This document shows positions 24,628-33,046 of a DNA stretch of 46,626 nucleotides, piece after piece. Position 1 is the stretch's first letter. Each line of letters opens with the position of its first letter. Position numbers and translations under genes: made by a program. The stretch is from JAJDIA01 sp031555145 (GTDB taxonomy: Bacteria > Bacteroidota > Bacteroidia > Bacteroidales > Tannerellaceae): contig JAVBUR010000057.1 of the NCBI GenBank assembly GCA_031555145.1, positions 1-46,626 of the forward strand, read 5' to 3'. Below the pieces are notes generated by a model that searched no databases, had not been told where the DNA came from, and was given only the letters and a program-made list of their open reading frames with translations.

Positions 24628-25953
24628 ATGGGAAGTGAGGATATTGACAAGATAGATAGAACAAGCAAGCCCATCGAGCTGCGCAGTGAAGAGGTCCAGG
24701 AGGTGATGGGGACGGTGCCGGTGTGGATTGTAAGGTGGGGGATCACTATATTGTGCGGGGTGGTGCTGGTGGTGTTGATTGGGAGTTGTTTCTTCCGGTA
24801 TCCGGATGTGGTGACGGCGGAGATGACGTTGACGGGAAGGCTGCCGGCGGCACAGGTGGTGGCGCGCTCGACGGGGAAGATCAGTCGGCTGATGGTCGCT
24901 GACGGGGTAGAGGTAGCCCCGGGAGGAGTGCTGGCGGTGATTGAGAATCCGGCGACAACCGCTGATGTGATTTTTCTGAAGGAGCGGCTAATACTGTTTA
25001 TGGGTGAACCGGATAGCTTGTCGGCTTGCCTTTCACCCGGCAAGGAACTAGCTTTGGGCGATGTGCAGGCGACGTATGCCTCGTTCCTCCGTAGCCTCCA
25101 TGAATACCGGAACTATATGGCCTTGGATTATTATCCACAGAAGATAGCCGCCACCCGCGACCAGATCAGCAAATACCGGCAGTATGAAGCGAACCTTCGG
25201 CGGCAACAACAGGTGACGGAATTACAGCACGCTATCGCCCGGCAGCAGTACGAACGGGATTCGTTGCTGCATACCCGTAACGTAATCTCGCCTTCGGAGC
25301 ATGAGACGGCTCGGACGGCCTTCCTGCAAAGCCGTCAGGCGGTGGAAGGGGCGGCTGCTTCGTTGGATAACCTGTCGATACAGATCGCCTCCCTCGAAAC
25401 GACCCTGTTGGATCTTCGCCTGCAGGAAGCGGAAAAGAGCAGCCTGCTCCGTCAGGACCTGCAGACGACAGGCGGCCAGCTGCTGAACGCTATCCACAGT
25501 TGGGAACTGGCGTATTGCCTGACGACTCCCATCGCCGGCAAGGTGACATTCACCACCTATTGGAATGAGAACCAATATGTCCCTGCCGGGGAAACCGTCT
25601 TCACGGTAGTACCGACCACCGACGGCGAGTTAATGGGGAAAGCCTTGTTGCCTGTTGCCCGTTCGGGGAAGGTAAAGGTAGGCCAACGCGTAATCGTCCG
25701 CTTCCTGAACTACCCCGACCAGGAGTTCGGCATGGTGAACGGAAAAGTAAACAGTATTTCCCTTGTCCCCTCGGGTAACAATTATGCCGTCGAGATTGCC
25801 TTCCCGCAAGGCCTCACCACCAACTATGGCAAAACGCTGCCCATCTCCTACGAGATGGGCGCTACAGCTGAGATCGTTACGGAAGACCTCCGTCTGATCG
25901 AACGTTTCTTCCTTCCATTGAAGAAGGTGTTTAGGGAAGGGATGAGGGAATAA
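24628..25953 (+). CDS. HlyD-family periplasmic adaptor
   Basis: The 441-residue product is the membrane-fusion partner of the C39 exporter and should link the inner-membrane ABC protein to an outer-membrane channel. It has a single N-terminal helix (about 33-52, WIVRWGITILCGVVLVVLIG), a split biotinyl-lipoyl-like domain (about 80-108, VVARSTGKISRLMVADGVEV; the second half is GKVTFTTYWNENQYVPAG), a long coiled-coil hairpin (about 150-275) and a C-terminal beta-barrel region. AAGAAGG at 24613-24619, 8 bases upstream, supports the ATG at 24628 over a GTG at 24619. No TolC-like gene lies in the window, so the outer-membrane channel must come from elsewhere. Confidence 0.93.
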   Translation: MGSEDIDKIDRTSKPIELRSEEVQEVMGTVPVWIVRWGITILCGVVLVVLIGSCFFRYPDVVTAEMTLTGRLPAAQVVARSTGKISRLMVADGVEVAPGGVLAVIENPATTADVIFLKERLILFMGEPDSLSACLSPGKELALGDVQATYASFLRSLHEYRNYMALDYYPQKIAATRDQISKYRQYEANLRRQQQVTELQHAIARQQYERDSLLHTRNVISPSEHETARTAFLQSRQAVEGAAASLDNLSIQIASLETTLLDLRLQEAEKSSLLRQDLQTTGGQLLNAIHSWELAYCLTTPIAGKVTFTTYWNENQYVPAGETVFTVVPTTDGELMGKALLPVARSGKVKVGQRVIVRFLNYPDQEFGMVNGKVNSISLVPSGNNYAVEIAFPQGLTTNYGKTLPISYEMGATAEIVTEDLRLIERFFLPLKKVFREGMRE

Positions 25954-26007
25954 GTTGATAGGTGATAGGCATAAGCAAAAGAACAGACGAAAAAATACCA
26001 CATTCCG

Positions 26008-26035
26008 CTAAGGGTTTTTCCTTATATTCGCGACT
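26008..26035 (+). promoter_or_regulatory. Candidate ECF-sigma promoter of the sigma gene
   Basis: CTAAGGGTTTTT (26008-26019), 10 bases, then GCGACT (26030-26035). The same two blocks with the same 10-base spacing occur upstream of fecR at 36864-36891. This is the pattern expected when an ECF sigma factor transcribes its own gene and its regulon. It lies 55 bases before the ATG at 26091. Confidence 0.7.
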
Positions 26036-26090
26036 TAGTAGAAGGACGTTGTTAATCGGCTCATACTTGGGAGAGAATCGGGATGATATC

Positions 26091-26621
26091 ATGCAGTGGG
26101 TTTGCGAAATAGCTTTGTCTGATTCACAAACCGCTCTTAAGTCGCTTTATGTGGCCTATTTTGGCCCGTTAATGCGATTTACGGGTATGTATGTCTCATC
26201 ACCGGCTGAAGCGGAAGAGATTGTCTCCGATACCTTTATGGCTGTCTGGAATAACCGCGCACAACTTACCGACGTCTCTAATTTCGATGCCTACATCTAC
26301 ACGGTTGCACGTCACAAAGCGATCAGCTATTACCGCAAGCAGCATCTCGAACAGGTATCTTTAGAAGAAATACCGATTGATCTTTTTGCTTCCACCGAGA
26401 CCACTCCTGAAGAAAACCTGATCAGCCAGGAAGGGATTCGACGCCTGAACCAGGCGATCGACTCGCTGCCCACCAAATGCAAACTGGCTTTCAAGCTTGT
26501 GCGCGAAGACAAACTCAAATACAAAGAAGTGGCCGCCATCCTCGATATCTCCGTCAAGACATTGGAAGCACACCTGGCAACTGCCGTACGCAAACTGCGG
26601 GAAGCGCTTACAGATAATTAG
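26091..26621 (+). CDS. ECF-type RNA polymerase sigma factor
   Basis: This 176-residue protein has the two domains of ECF sigma factors. Region 2 (about 10-80) includes LYVAYFGPLMRFTGMYV, EAEEIVSDTFMAVWNNR and NFDAYIYTVARHKAISYYRK. Region 4 (about 115-172) includes LNQAIDSLPTKCKLAFKLV, YKEVAAILDISVKTLEAHL and TAVRKLREAL. I place the start at 26091 because this gives the normal length and because a promoter-like motif at 26008-26035 would otherwise lie inside the gene. In Bacteroidales such a gene is normally followed directly by fecR, susC and susD. Here fecR lies 10 kb downstream, and both genes share the promoter motif, so I infer that it controls the distant fecR-susCD operon. Confidence 0.92.
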   Translation: MQWVCEIALSDSQTALKSLYVAYFGPLMRFTGMYVSSPAEAEEIVSDTFMAVWNNRAQLTDVSNFDAYIYTVARHKAISYYRKQHLEQVSLEEIPIDLFASTETTPEENLISQEGIRRLNQAIDSLPTKCKLAFKLVREDKLKYKEVAAILDISVKTLEAHLATAVRKLREALTDN

Positions 26622-26776
26622 TTGGAATAGAACCTTGCACTGATGACTTGTTAGAAGCATACTCAAACATTTATAGGTATTATCTGATTTCATAAACAAA
26701 AATCCAACTTAAAACTATACATTTGTTGAAATAAACCACAAATTGAAGATGTGAAGTTGAAAATGTATATTCAAAT

Positions 26777-27625
26777 ATGAATCTTTCTTACTTCAAATCA
26801 GCCCAGGGTAATTTTGGAGATGACCTGAATCCATACATCTTTCACCGGTTATTCCTTCCTGTATTGTCAAGGGAAACCGATGAAACTGATTTTTATGGTA
26901 TCGGCACGATTATAGATGCAAGAATCAACCCCAACCGTAAATCGGTATTTATGGGGACAGGTATCCGGAATCTTTCGCTTGTCTATAATAAAGAAAACTG
27001 GGATGTCTTTTTTCTTAGGGGGCCTATTTCTTCCAATGCCTTGGGTTTCAATGGAGAAAAAGTCATAACAGATTCGGCTTACCTGATCCTTTTTGTCGAT
27101 AATGAAATCCAAACGGATATTTATAATAAACAATATCCTGTATCTGTCATGCCTCATTACCTGTTAATGGATGTGGTAGACTGGCAACACCTCTCCTCTC
27201 AGTTAGGCTTCCATCTGATAGATCCTAGGGGAGATACAACTACAATCATTCGTGAAATATGTCATACTGAACGATTGATTGCGTCAGCTATGCATGGGGC
27301 TATAATGGCTGATATCTGCCGGGTACCGTGGAGACGACTACGAATAGACCTCAATCCGTTCGAACCATCCATCGTCTCCGAGGTCAAATGGAGTGATTGG
27401 CAACTCTCCATGTATTTACGGGACAATCCTATCCGAATCCATAATTTCCAATTCAGTCGAAGTGAAGAGGAGGATGCTGTGTTTTATAAAGAAATCAAAT
27501 CCAAGTTGGCAAAAGAAATCGCCAATCCTTCCGACTTTCAATTGTCTTCAGATGACGTACTATATTTTCGGTTAAATCAGCTTTCTGTTGCAATCGATCG
27601 TTTCAATGAGAAATATAATCGGTAA
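26777..27625 (+). CDS. Polysaccharide pyruvyl transferase family protein
   Basis: The 282-residue product resembles the polysaccharide pyruvyl transferase family (ExoV/GumL group), enzymes that add a pyruvate ketal from phosphoenolpyruvate to a sugar. Visible signals are FKSAQGNFGDDLNPYIF at the N-terminus, YGIGTIIDARI (about 40-52), VFFLRGPISSNALGF (about 77-92) and ERLIASAMHGAIMADICRVP (about 167-186), the family's C-terminal His motif. It opens the second part of the peptide locus, 20 bases ahead of a LanC-like gene. If active it may decorate a sugar on the peptide. A Bacteroidetes-like -7 box (TACATTTG, 26718-26725) precedes it. Confidence 0.82.
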   Translation: MNLSYFKSAQGNFGDDLNPYIFHRLFLPVLSRETDETDFYGIGTIIDARINPNRKSVFMGTGIRNLSLVYNKENWDVFFLRGPISSNALGFNGEKVITDSAYLILFVDNEIQTDIYNKQYPVSVMPHYLLMDVVDWQHLSSQLGFHLIDPRGDTTTIIREICHTERLIASAMHGAIMADICRVPWRRLRIDLNPFEPSIVSEVKWSDWQLSMYLRDNPIRIHNFQFSRSEEEDAVFYKEIKSKLAKEIANPSDFQLSSDDVLYFRLNQLSVAIDRFNEKYNR

Positions 27626-27645
27626 TCGTAAACCCCCATACAGAT

Positions 27646-28440
27646 ATGAGTGGACAGCATATTGAAAAACAACTGGAAGAAATAGCCGATCACCTGATGC
27701 AGATATCCCCGGAAGTCTACAATCCCGGCTTATTACATGGAAAGATGGGAATAGCTATATTCTTCTTTCATCTATACAGGTACTCCAACGATGAAAAATA
27801 TGCTGATTGTGGATACACGTTGATTGAGGAGTTGCAGAGTCAAATCAATAACAAAACCTCCCCTTTTTATGAATCCGGGCTTTCGGGTATTGGAACAGGT
27901 ATTGAATACCTGGTACAGAACGGTTTTGTGGAAGGAGATACCGATGAGATTCTACAAGATGTTGACCGACAGATTATTTTTACAATAAAGTTCATGCCTC
28001 ATCAGCATTTTTCGATCAGAAAAGGCCTTTGTGGGTTGGGACGCTATTTATTATATCGGAAAAGCAATCGGAACAGTTCGTTTTCTACTAATCCGGAAAC
28101 AGACCAGATGCTCGAACGGATACTCCGTATCATCGAAGCCCGAACAAATAACCTGCTTACTAACAAGCAGAATTTGATTTCTATTGAAGAATGGACGGAT
28201 GTATTGGCTTGGTTGTATGAGGCTGAAGAAATGAATCTGGGGAAAGAGAAAAGCTATCGTTCAATTATCAGAGTATTGGAACCTCTTGATTTATCTCGGA
28301 AGGATATTCGATTTATATATAATGATTTAGGATTATTCCCGGGGATAACTCCTCCCGGATTGGATGGAGGATATGCCGCAAAAGGATTGTGTTTATTAGA
28401 GAAAATAAGCATGGATGAAAGGTGGAAAAAAATGCTGTAA
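27646..28440 (+). CDS. Free-standing LanC-like protein (C)
   Basis: The 264-residue product is similar to the LanC-like parts of the two fusion proteins (GLLHGKMGIAIFFFHLYR, YESGLSGIGTGIEYLVQNGF, EGDTDEILQDVD) but continues with more toroid-type repeats (RKGLCGLGRYLLYRK, GGYAAKGLCLLEKI). True lanthionine cyclases bind zinc with a Cys and a Cys-His pair (CHG motif); none is seen here, and no dehydratase (LanB or LanM) is in the window. It is therefore probably a peptide-binding scaffold rather than a cyclase. It is shorter than a full LanC (about 400). Part of its C-terminal end occurs again as a relic at 31115-31190. Confidence 0.7.
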   Translation: MSGQHIEKQLEEIADHLMQISPEVYNPGLLHGKMGIAIFFFHLYRYSNDEKYADCGYTLIEELQSQINNKTSPFYESGLSGIGTGIEYLVQNGFVEGDTDEILQDVDRQIIFTIKFMPHQHFSIRKGLCGLGRYLLYRKSNRNSSFSTNPETDQMLERILRIIEARTNNLLTNKQNLISIEEWTDVLAWLYEAEEMNLGKEKSYRSIIRVLEPLDLSRKDIRFIYNDLGLFPGITPPGLDGGYAAKGLCLLEKISMDERWKKML

Positions 28441-28596
28441 CAAAAATATAATTAATTTTTCCCTGTTTTATTTGTAAGATTCATTTTTTTTTGTTTTTTT
28501 TGCAGTAGCGTAACTTTAAATCACCTTTAGACTGATATTATACCTAACGATGATTTATTTTGTTAGTGTGTTTGTCTATATATGCAAAAGGGACGT

Positions 28597-29145
28597 ATGA
28601 ATATACAGAAGCAGCCTTTGATCTCTTGTTTGTGTGTGACACATCATAAATCACAGTTACTGAAACGGGCAATAGCCTGCTTCAACAGCCAAACTTATGA
28701 TTCCAAACAATTAGTCATTGTATATGAAGAGACTGATTTGTTAACATGTGCCTATATCCAATCCCATACATTTGCTTCAAATATCAAGTTAGTGGCTATT
28801 CCAGGCGGTCAATCCAAACTAATGTTGGGTGAATTAAGGAATCGAAGTATAAAAGAAGCTGAAGGCGAATATGTCTGTCAGTGGGACGATGACGATTGGT
28901 ATAGCTGTGCCCTTGGTTTTGCCAGTGGGAAAATGGGTAACTGTTTGTTTTTTACGTCCGTGGCCACTTAGGCAACAATAAAGATGACAAAAAAAACTGC
29001 GGATCGGTTGCTGGATGAAATGTTTACAGGTATAAAATCTATACGAACCATAGAAGTCATGCAAGGATTGTCAGGCCTAGGACTCGAAGTTGATTACCTT
29101 ATGTGTAAAAAGAAGCAGTAATACGGTGTTGCCTGATTTGGATGA
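28597..29145 (+). pseudogene. Decayed GT2-LanC pair, fused by deletion
   Basis: Bases 28597-28912 encode the first part of a GT2 glycosyltransferase almost the same as the intact gene at 31327 (both read LISCLCVTHHK, LLKRAIACFNSQ, GELRNRSIKEA, CQWDDDDWYSC). Right after WYSC the sequence jumps into a copy of the LanC-like gene at 32007 (GFASGKMGNCLFF versus GLANGKMGICLYF), then stops and changes frame. Recognisable remnants run on to about 29145 (ADRLLDEMFTGIKS, IEVMQGLSGLGLEVDYL). Relative to the intact pair about 435 bases are missing. More diverged remnants may continue to about 29330; no other gene is seen up to 29521. An open frame at 28582-28971 covers the junction but is unlikely to be functional. 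Confidence 0.85.
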
Positions 29146-29521
29146 TGCCTGTATGCTATACTCTGTCCTGTTTGTTTGTATTAATGTACTCCGGCAACAG
29201 AACAGCTACAACGAAGACTTTTATTACGCGTCGGATTATGACCTGTAATGTCGGTTTCGCTTAGTGGGAAATATTTTAAATCAGGCTATCCCAAACCCGA
29301 ATCCGTTTACTGGAAAAAGGGGAATATATATTTAAAAAACATATCAAAAAATGTATTAATTATTCTAAATAATGTTGTGTGTTATGATTAATTTAGATTG
29401 TAGTGATGATATTAATTGTGTTAATAAATTAGAATGTATTTGAATACTGTGAATTTGTGGCTATGCAGTAACTTGATATGTGAAAAATCAGGTAAGTGCC
29501 ATTTAATTTAATATTTTTTAT

Positions 29522-29737
29522 ATGAAAAAGTTGTCAAAAATTTGTCTAAAAGACATTGAAGTTGTAGAGCTTTCTACAGAACAGATGAAGTTAATTGTAG
29601 GAGGATACAGTTCATGCAAGACAGGTGAATGTTATGGAGATTGTACTGTCGAGGTGGGAAATCTCATTTATTCAGGAAAATGTGATTTAGATATTTCGTC
29701 TGGGTCTATGGTTTGTGGGTGTAAAATAACGCTGTGA
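29522..29737 (+). CDS. Second RiPP precursor peptide with six-Cys core
   Basis: The 71-residue peptide has a leader like that of precursor 1 (MKKLSKICLKDIEVVELSTE, then QMKLIVGG) with Gly-Gly at residues 27-28, the same position as in precursor 1. The core of 43 residues carries six Cys (SSCKTGECYGDCTVEV, then SGKCDLD, then MVCGCKITL), widely spaced, unlike the clustered CxC pattern of precursor 1. The even Cys number and the nearby VKOR/thioredoxin gene suggest disulfide bonds. There is no maturase beside it, so it may share the radical SAM enzyme of part one or not need it. A perfect 15-bp stem-loop and a propeller lipoprotein gene follow, as after precursor 1. Confidence 0.85.
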   Translation: MKKLSKICLKDIEVVELSTEQMKLIVGGYSSCKTGECYGDCTVEVGNLIYSGKCDLDISSGSMVCGCKITL

Positions 29738-29772
29738 ATCACATAAATTAGTAGTTGTTTGATTGCTAATAG

Positions 29773-29806
29773 TCCTCTATTAATATTTTTTAATATTAAT
29801 AGAGGA
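29773..29806 (+). terminator. Perfect 15-bp stem-loop after precursor 2
   Basis: TCCTCTATTAATATT (29773-29787) and AATATTAATAGAGGA (29792-29806) pair perfectly around a 4-base loop, 36 bases past the precursor stop and 18 before the propeller gene. It is different in sequence from the stem after precursor 1 but the same in length and place. A partial terminator or 3' stabiliser is likely. Confidence 0.72.
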
Positions 29807-29823
29807 TAAAAATACATCATTAT

Positions 29824-31032
29824 ATGAAAATATTGTTTTCGTTTGTTTTGTTATTTTTCTTCTTTTCATGTTCCTATTCTAAAAGGGAAGGCGTAGAATT
29901 GATAAATGTAGAATCATCATTGACTGGAATTGAAAAAATTACAGTTAATGATTTGGGAAATCAAGTTCTTTATATTCCATTAGAAACTACTGATGAGTCT
30001 TTGTTGGGTGGTAGAGCTTATGTTAAGGCATTTAATGATAAATTACTTGTTGCTTCATTTGGTCAACCAATAAAAATGTTTGATAAAGAAAGCGGAAGAT
30101 ATATTAAAAATATAGGAGATATTGGTCAAGGGGTAAATGAGTATGCTTTGCAAGATGGGATGCCGGTTTTTTGGATAGATGAATCTGTTGGAAGTATTTA
30201 TATACAAACCACAGGGAATAATATACTCCGTTTTGATTTTGATGGGGATTTCTTGGATCGTATTTGTCTGCCAGATAGTTTTCCACAAATAGATACAATT
30301 ACAAAATTGGCATTGAATAATAGACTGTATGCTTATAAACAAACATTATTTAATAAACATGATTATAAAATATTTTCATATGATATTAAATATGGAAATA
30401 TTAAAGGGTGTATTATTAATGATGATGAGATTATAAAGCCTGATTTTACTCAAAATCCATTGTTTTTAGCTGGTTTTGGGAATATTGCAGTTTCTACTTG
30501 TTGTCAGATTTTTACATTGAAAAATGGTAAAATGGTGATATATTACAAAGAAAATCCATGCATGTGGAATTATGAGAATAAAATATACTTTAAAGAAAAT
30601 TATAATGATACAATATATGGGTTTGATGAAGAGAAGTTGATTCCACGTTTTGTCTTTAACTTAGGTTCATATCATTGCTTATACAAGAATAGATTCACGG
30701 TAGAAGGGAGTGAGGATAAAATATTTATCAATTATGTTTTGGAGGGTTCTAACATTTTAATTTTTTCTTTTCAAATGAATTATTATGATTTACAAAATTC
30801 AAAAACATATTTAGGGATATATGACAAAGTGAATAAAATAGTAAAGGTGACAGATGAAAATAAAATTGAAGATTCTGTAAATGAAATTCTTATTAATATG
30901 CCTCAGTCAGCAACGTCAGATGGCCAATTGATCGGATTAATTGACGCTTTTTCTTTTATTGAAAATGATGATTTGAGATCTAAATTTAATGTATTAGAAG
31001 AGGATAATCCTGTTGTGGTGATTATAAAATGA
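29824..31032 (+). CDS. 6-bladed beta-propeller lipoprotein 2
   Basis: The 402-residue product is a relative of the lipoprotein at 16253. It has a lipoprotein signal (LFFFFSC-SYS, Cys 16), the shared opening of the mature part (ITVNDLGNQVLYIPLETTDE versus YIEYIKLETTDS) and propeller strands through about residue 390 (KMFDKESGRYIKNIGDIG, GSIYIQTTGNNILRFDFDG, DTIYGFDEEKLIPRFVF). It ends with the same kind of tail (EEDNPVVVIIK versus EEDSNPVLMVAKFKE). Pairing of each precursor with its own diverged propeller suggests a cognate partner such as an immunity or receptor protein; that is inference. The gene is markedly AT-rich. Confidence 0.82.
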   Translation: MKILFSFVLLFFFFSCSYSKREGVELINVESSLTGIEKITVNDLGNQVLYIPLETTDESLLGGRAYVKAFNDKLLVASFGQPIKMFDKESGRYIKNIGDIGQGVNEYALQDGMPVFWIDESVGSIYIQTTGNNILRFDFDGDFLDRICLPDSFPQIDTITKLALNNRLYAYKQTLFNKHDYKIFSYDIKYGNIKGCIINDDEIIKPDFTQNPLFLAGFGNIAVSTCCQIFTLKNGKMVIYYKENPCMWNYENKIYFKENYNDTIYGFDEEKLIPRFVFNLGSYHCLYKNRFTVEGSEDKIFINYVLEGSNILIFSFQMNYYDLQNSKTYLGIYDKVNKIVKVTDENKIEDSVNEILINMPQSATSDGQLIGLIDAFSFIENDDLRSKFNVLEEDNPVVVIIK

Positions 31033-31114
31033 AATAATTCATGCTGGTTAATTTTCTTTTAATTTGAAATTTGATTATTTTATTCGCTATTGAAAAAAAT
31101 GAACCAATTTCGAA

Positions 31115-31190
31115 TTGAATGGAGGGAATGCTGTAAAGGGCTTGTGTTTATTAGGGAAAATAAGCATGGTCGGAAGAAGGAAAAAATATT
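31115..31190 (+). pseudogene. Relic of the LanC-like gene C end
   Basis: The translated relic (GGNAVKGLCLLGKISM) matches the C-terminal end of the LanC-like protein at 27646 (GGYAAKGLCLLEKISM). It lies at the same relation to the following GT2 gene as the real one does to the decayed GT2 copy, with an offset of about 2.75 kb. It marks the left edge of the second copy of a tandem duplication. The rest of 31033-31326 is AT-rich and holds nothing else that I recognise. Confidence 0.75.
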
Positions 31191-31326
31191 TAGAAAAAAT
31201 AATCATATTTTACTTTATTTGCATGATTGATCTATTTTTGTTTATATTGTTGTAGTATTAAATAATTATTTTATTCATAATGATTTGTTTGTTTATGAAT
31301 ATGTTTATATATGCAGAAAAATACGA

Positions 31327-32022
31327 ATGAATATGCAAAAACCGACATTAATATCTTGTTTGTGTGTTACGCATCATAAACCACAGTTGCTGAAACGGGC
31401 AATAGCCTGCTTTAACAGCCAGTCTTATAAATCCAAACAATTGGTTATTGTTTATGAAGAAACTGATATATTAACATGCACCTATATCCAATCTCATATA
31501 TTTGCTTCAAATATCAAGTTGGTGGCTATTTCAGGTGATCTGCCCAAACTTATGTTGGGTGAATTAAGGAATCGAAGCATAAAAGAAGCTGATGGTGAAT
31601 ATGTATGCCAGTGGGATGACGACGATTGGTATAGCTGTGACCGTTTGGAGATACAAATGAACTATTTACAGAAGAATGAAAAACAGGCCTCTGTACTATT
31701 GCGATGGATTATCTTTGATTCATTGACACAAAAATCTTACCTGTCGTTTGCCTATCCTTGGGAGGGTAGCCTTTTGTGCCGGAAAGAGTTGTTGGAGGCA
31801 TATCCTTATCCGGCGCTGGGAAAAGGAGAAGATTCTCCCGTTGTAAAAGCACTGATTGCAGATGAACATGTGGCGTTTATCCCGAATGAACCGGAAATTT
31901 ATGTCTATAACTTTCATGGAGCGAATACATGGGATGAACAGCATTTTCAGGGATTTATAAATTTAAGTATTGAATTGCCGGAAGAAACCAATAAAGAGAT
32001 AATCGCATGCATAACCCATTAA
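31327..32022 (+). CDS. GT2-family glycosyltransferase (intact copy)
   Basis: The 231-residue protein is a small GT-A glycosyltransferase of family 2. It shows LISCLCVTHHKPQLLKRAI at the N-terminus, LVIVYEETD, and the acidic motif YVCQWDDDDWYSCDRLEIQ (about 90-110) that binds metal and nucleotide sugar. A C-terminal part with WEGSLLCRKELLEAYPYPAL and GEDSPVVKALIA completes it. I place the start at 31327 because the decayed copy aligns from the same Met; an upstream in-frame ATG at 31285 adds 14 residues not seen in the copy. It overlaps the next gene by 16 bases. Its first 300 bases are nearly the same as those at 28597. Confidence 0.85.
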   Translation: MNMQKPTLISCLCVTHHKPQLLKRAIACFNSQSYKSKQLVIVYEETDILTCTYIQSHIFASNIKLVAISGDLPKLMLGELRNRSIKEADGEYVCQWDDDDWYSCDRLEIQMNYLQKNEKQASVLLRWIIFDSLTQKSYLSFAYPWEGSLLCRKELLEAYPYPALGKGEDSPVVKALIADEHVAFIPNEPEIYVYNFHGANTWDEQHFQGFINLSIELPEETNKEIIACITH

Positions 32023-33044
32023 CACCCCTTATTGTGGAGCTGGATAAGCGGCTTATTTCCAGTTCAGATAACTCTGCTCTTGGCTTAGCCAATGGAAAGA
32101 TGGGAATCTGTCTGTATTTTTACCTCTGTAGCCGTTTAGACAACAACAGAGAATATCAGAAGAATGCGGATCGGTTGCTGGATGAAATATTTGCAGGTAT
32201 ACAATCTGTGCGAACCATAGATGTCATGCAAGGATTGGTAGGCATAGGACTTGGTGTTGATTACCTTATAAAGAACGGATATGTAAAAGGGAATAGTAAT
32301 ACGGTGTTGTCCGATTTGGATGATGAAATTTTCAAACAGTTAACAGCCACTGAATTTCCAGCATACATGGATTCGCTGAATCTGATCCAGCTCTTATATT
32401 ATCTGTGTATCCGGCTGAAAAGTCAAAAGCAAGGAAGTGATGCAGAATTTCTCTATCGTGAATTAATTATTCTGGCCGTTAATAAATTATATGAAAAGGT
32501 GGATGACAGTTTGTTTGAGGAACCTTTTTGCTATAGTAGCAACTACAAATTACCCCAATTGCTGTATGTCCTTGGTATAGTGTACAGCTTAGGATTCTAT
32601 AATTATTGCCTACGGAAAATATTAGAAGAAATATGTTTCCGGTTATGTTCGATCATTCCGGTATTGCATGCACACAGGCTCTATCTGATATGGGGCATAC
32701 GCAACTTAATGAAAGAAGTGGATATGCCAGGGGTAGGCGACCATTTGGCATTATTAGAGCGGGAATTACATGTTTCGACCATCTTTGCAGAAGAATTGCG
32801 AAACAAGAATATATGCTTTTTGAATGGTGTCGCAAGTATATATCTGTGGTTGCAGGATCTAAGAGATGCAGAATGTGCAAAAGATTTTGCCAGTTATCAA
32901 GGCATACTATTAGAAAGATTGGGATCTTCGGATATGTGGTCGCTTTTTGAAAGCGATCCTAATTATATAAAGGCTTATAAAGGCTTACTGGATGGTTATT
33001 GTGGAATGGGATTATTAGCACGGGTTATTTTAAAACAAATGTAA
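32007..33044 (+). CDS. Free-standing LanC-like protein (D)
   Basis: The 345-residue product carries the LanC-like N-terminus seen in the other three proteins (LGLANGKMGICLYFYLCSR, MQGLVGIGLGVDYLIKNGY, VKGNSNTVLSDLDDEIF) and toroid-type repeats to the end (FLNGVASIYLWLQD, LLDGYCGMGLLARVIL). It is the most complete of the set in length. The zinc-binding Cys and Cys-His of lanthionine cyclases are absent, so cyclase activity is doubtful. A decayed copy lies in the pseudogene at 28913-29145. It overlaps the glycosyltransferase upstream, and the next glycosyltransferase begins two bases after its stop, which fits one complex of LanC-like protein and glycosyltransferases. Confidence 0.72.
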   Translation: MHNPLTPLIVELDKRLISSSDNSALGLANGKMGICLYFYLCSRLDNNREYQKNADRLLDEIFAGIQSVRTIDVMQGLVGIGLGVDYLIKNGYVKGNSNTVLSDLDDEIFKQLTATEFPAYMDSLNLIQLLYYLCIRLKSQKQGSDAEFLYRELIILAVNKLYEKVDDSLFEEPFCYSSNYKLPQLLYVLGIVYSLGFYNYCLRKILEEICFRLCSIIPVLHAHRLYLIWGIRNLMKEVDMPGVGDHLALLERELHVSTIFAEELRNKNICFLNGVASIYLWLQDLRDAECAKDFASYQGILLERLGSSDMWSLFESDPNYIKAYKGLLDGYCGMGLLARVILKQM

Positions 33045-33046
33045 TT

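Noticed and set aside
28582..28971. Intact short glycosyltransferase gene
   Set aside because: It stops after the acidic motif and continues as a frame-broken LanC-like fragment; comparison with 31327-33044 shows a deletion.
13993..33044. Conventional lanthipeptide cluster
   Set aside because: There is no LanB, LanM, LanKC or LanL dehydratase, and the LanC-like proteins lack the zinc-ligand motif.
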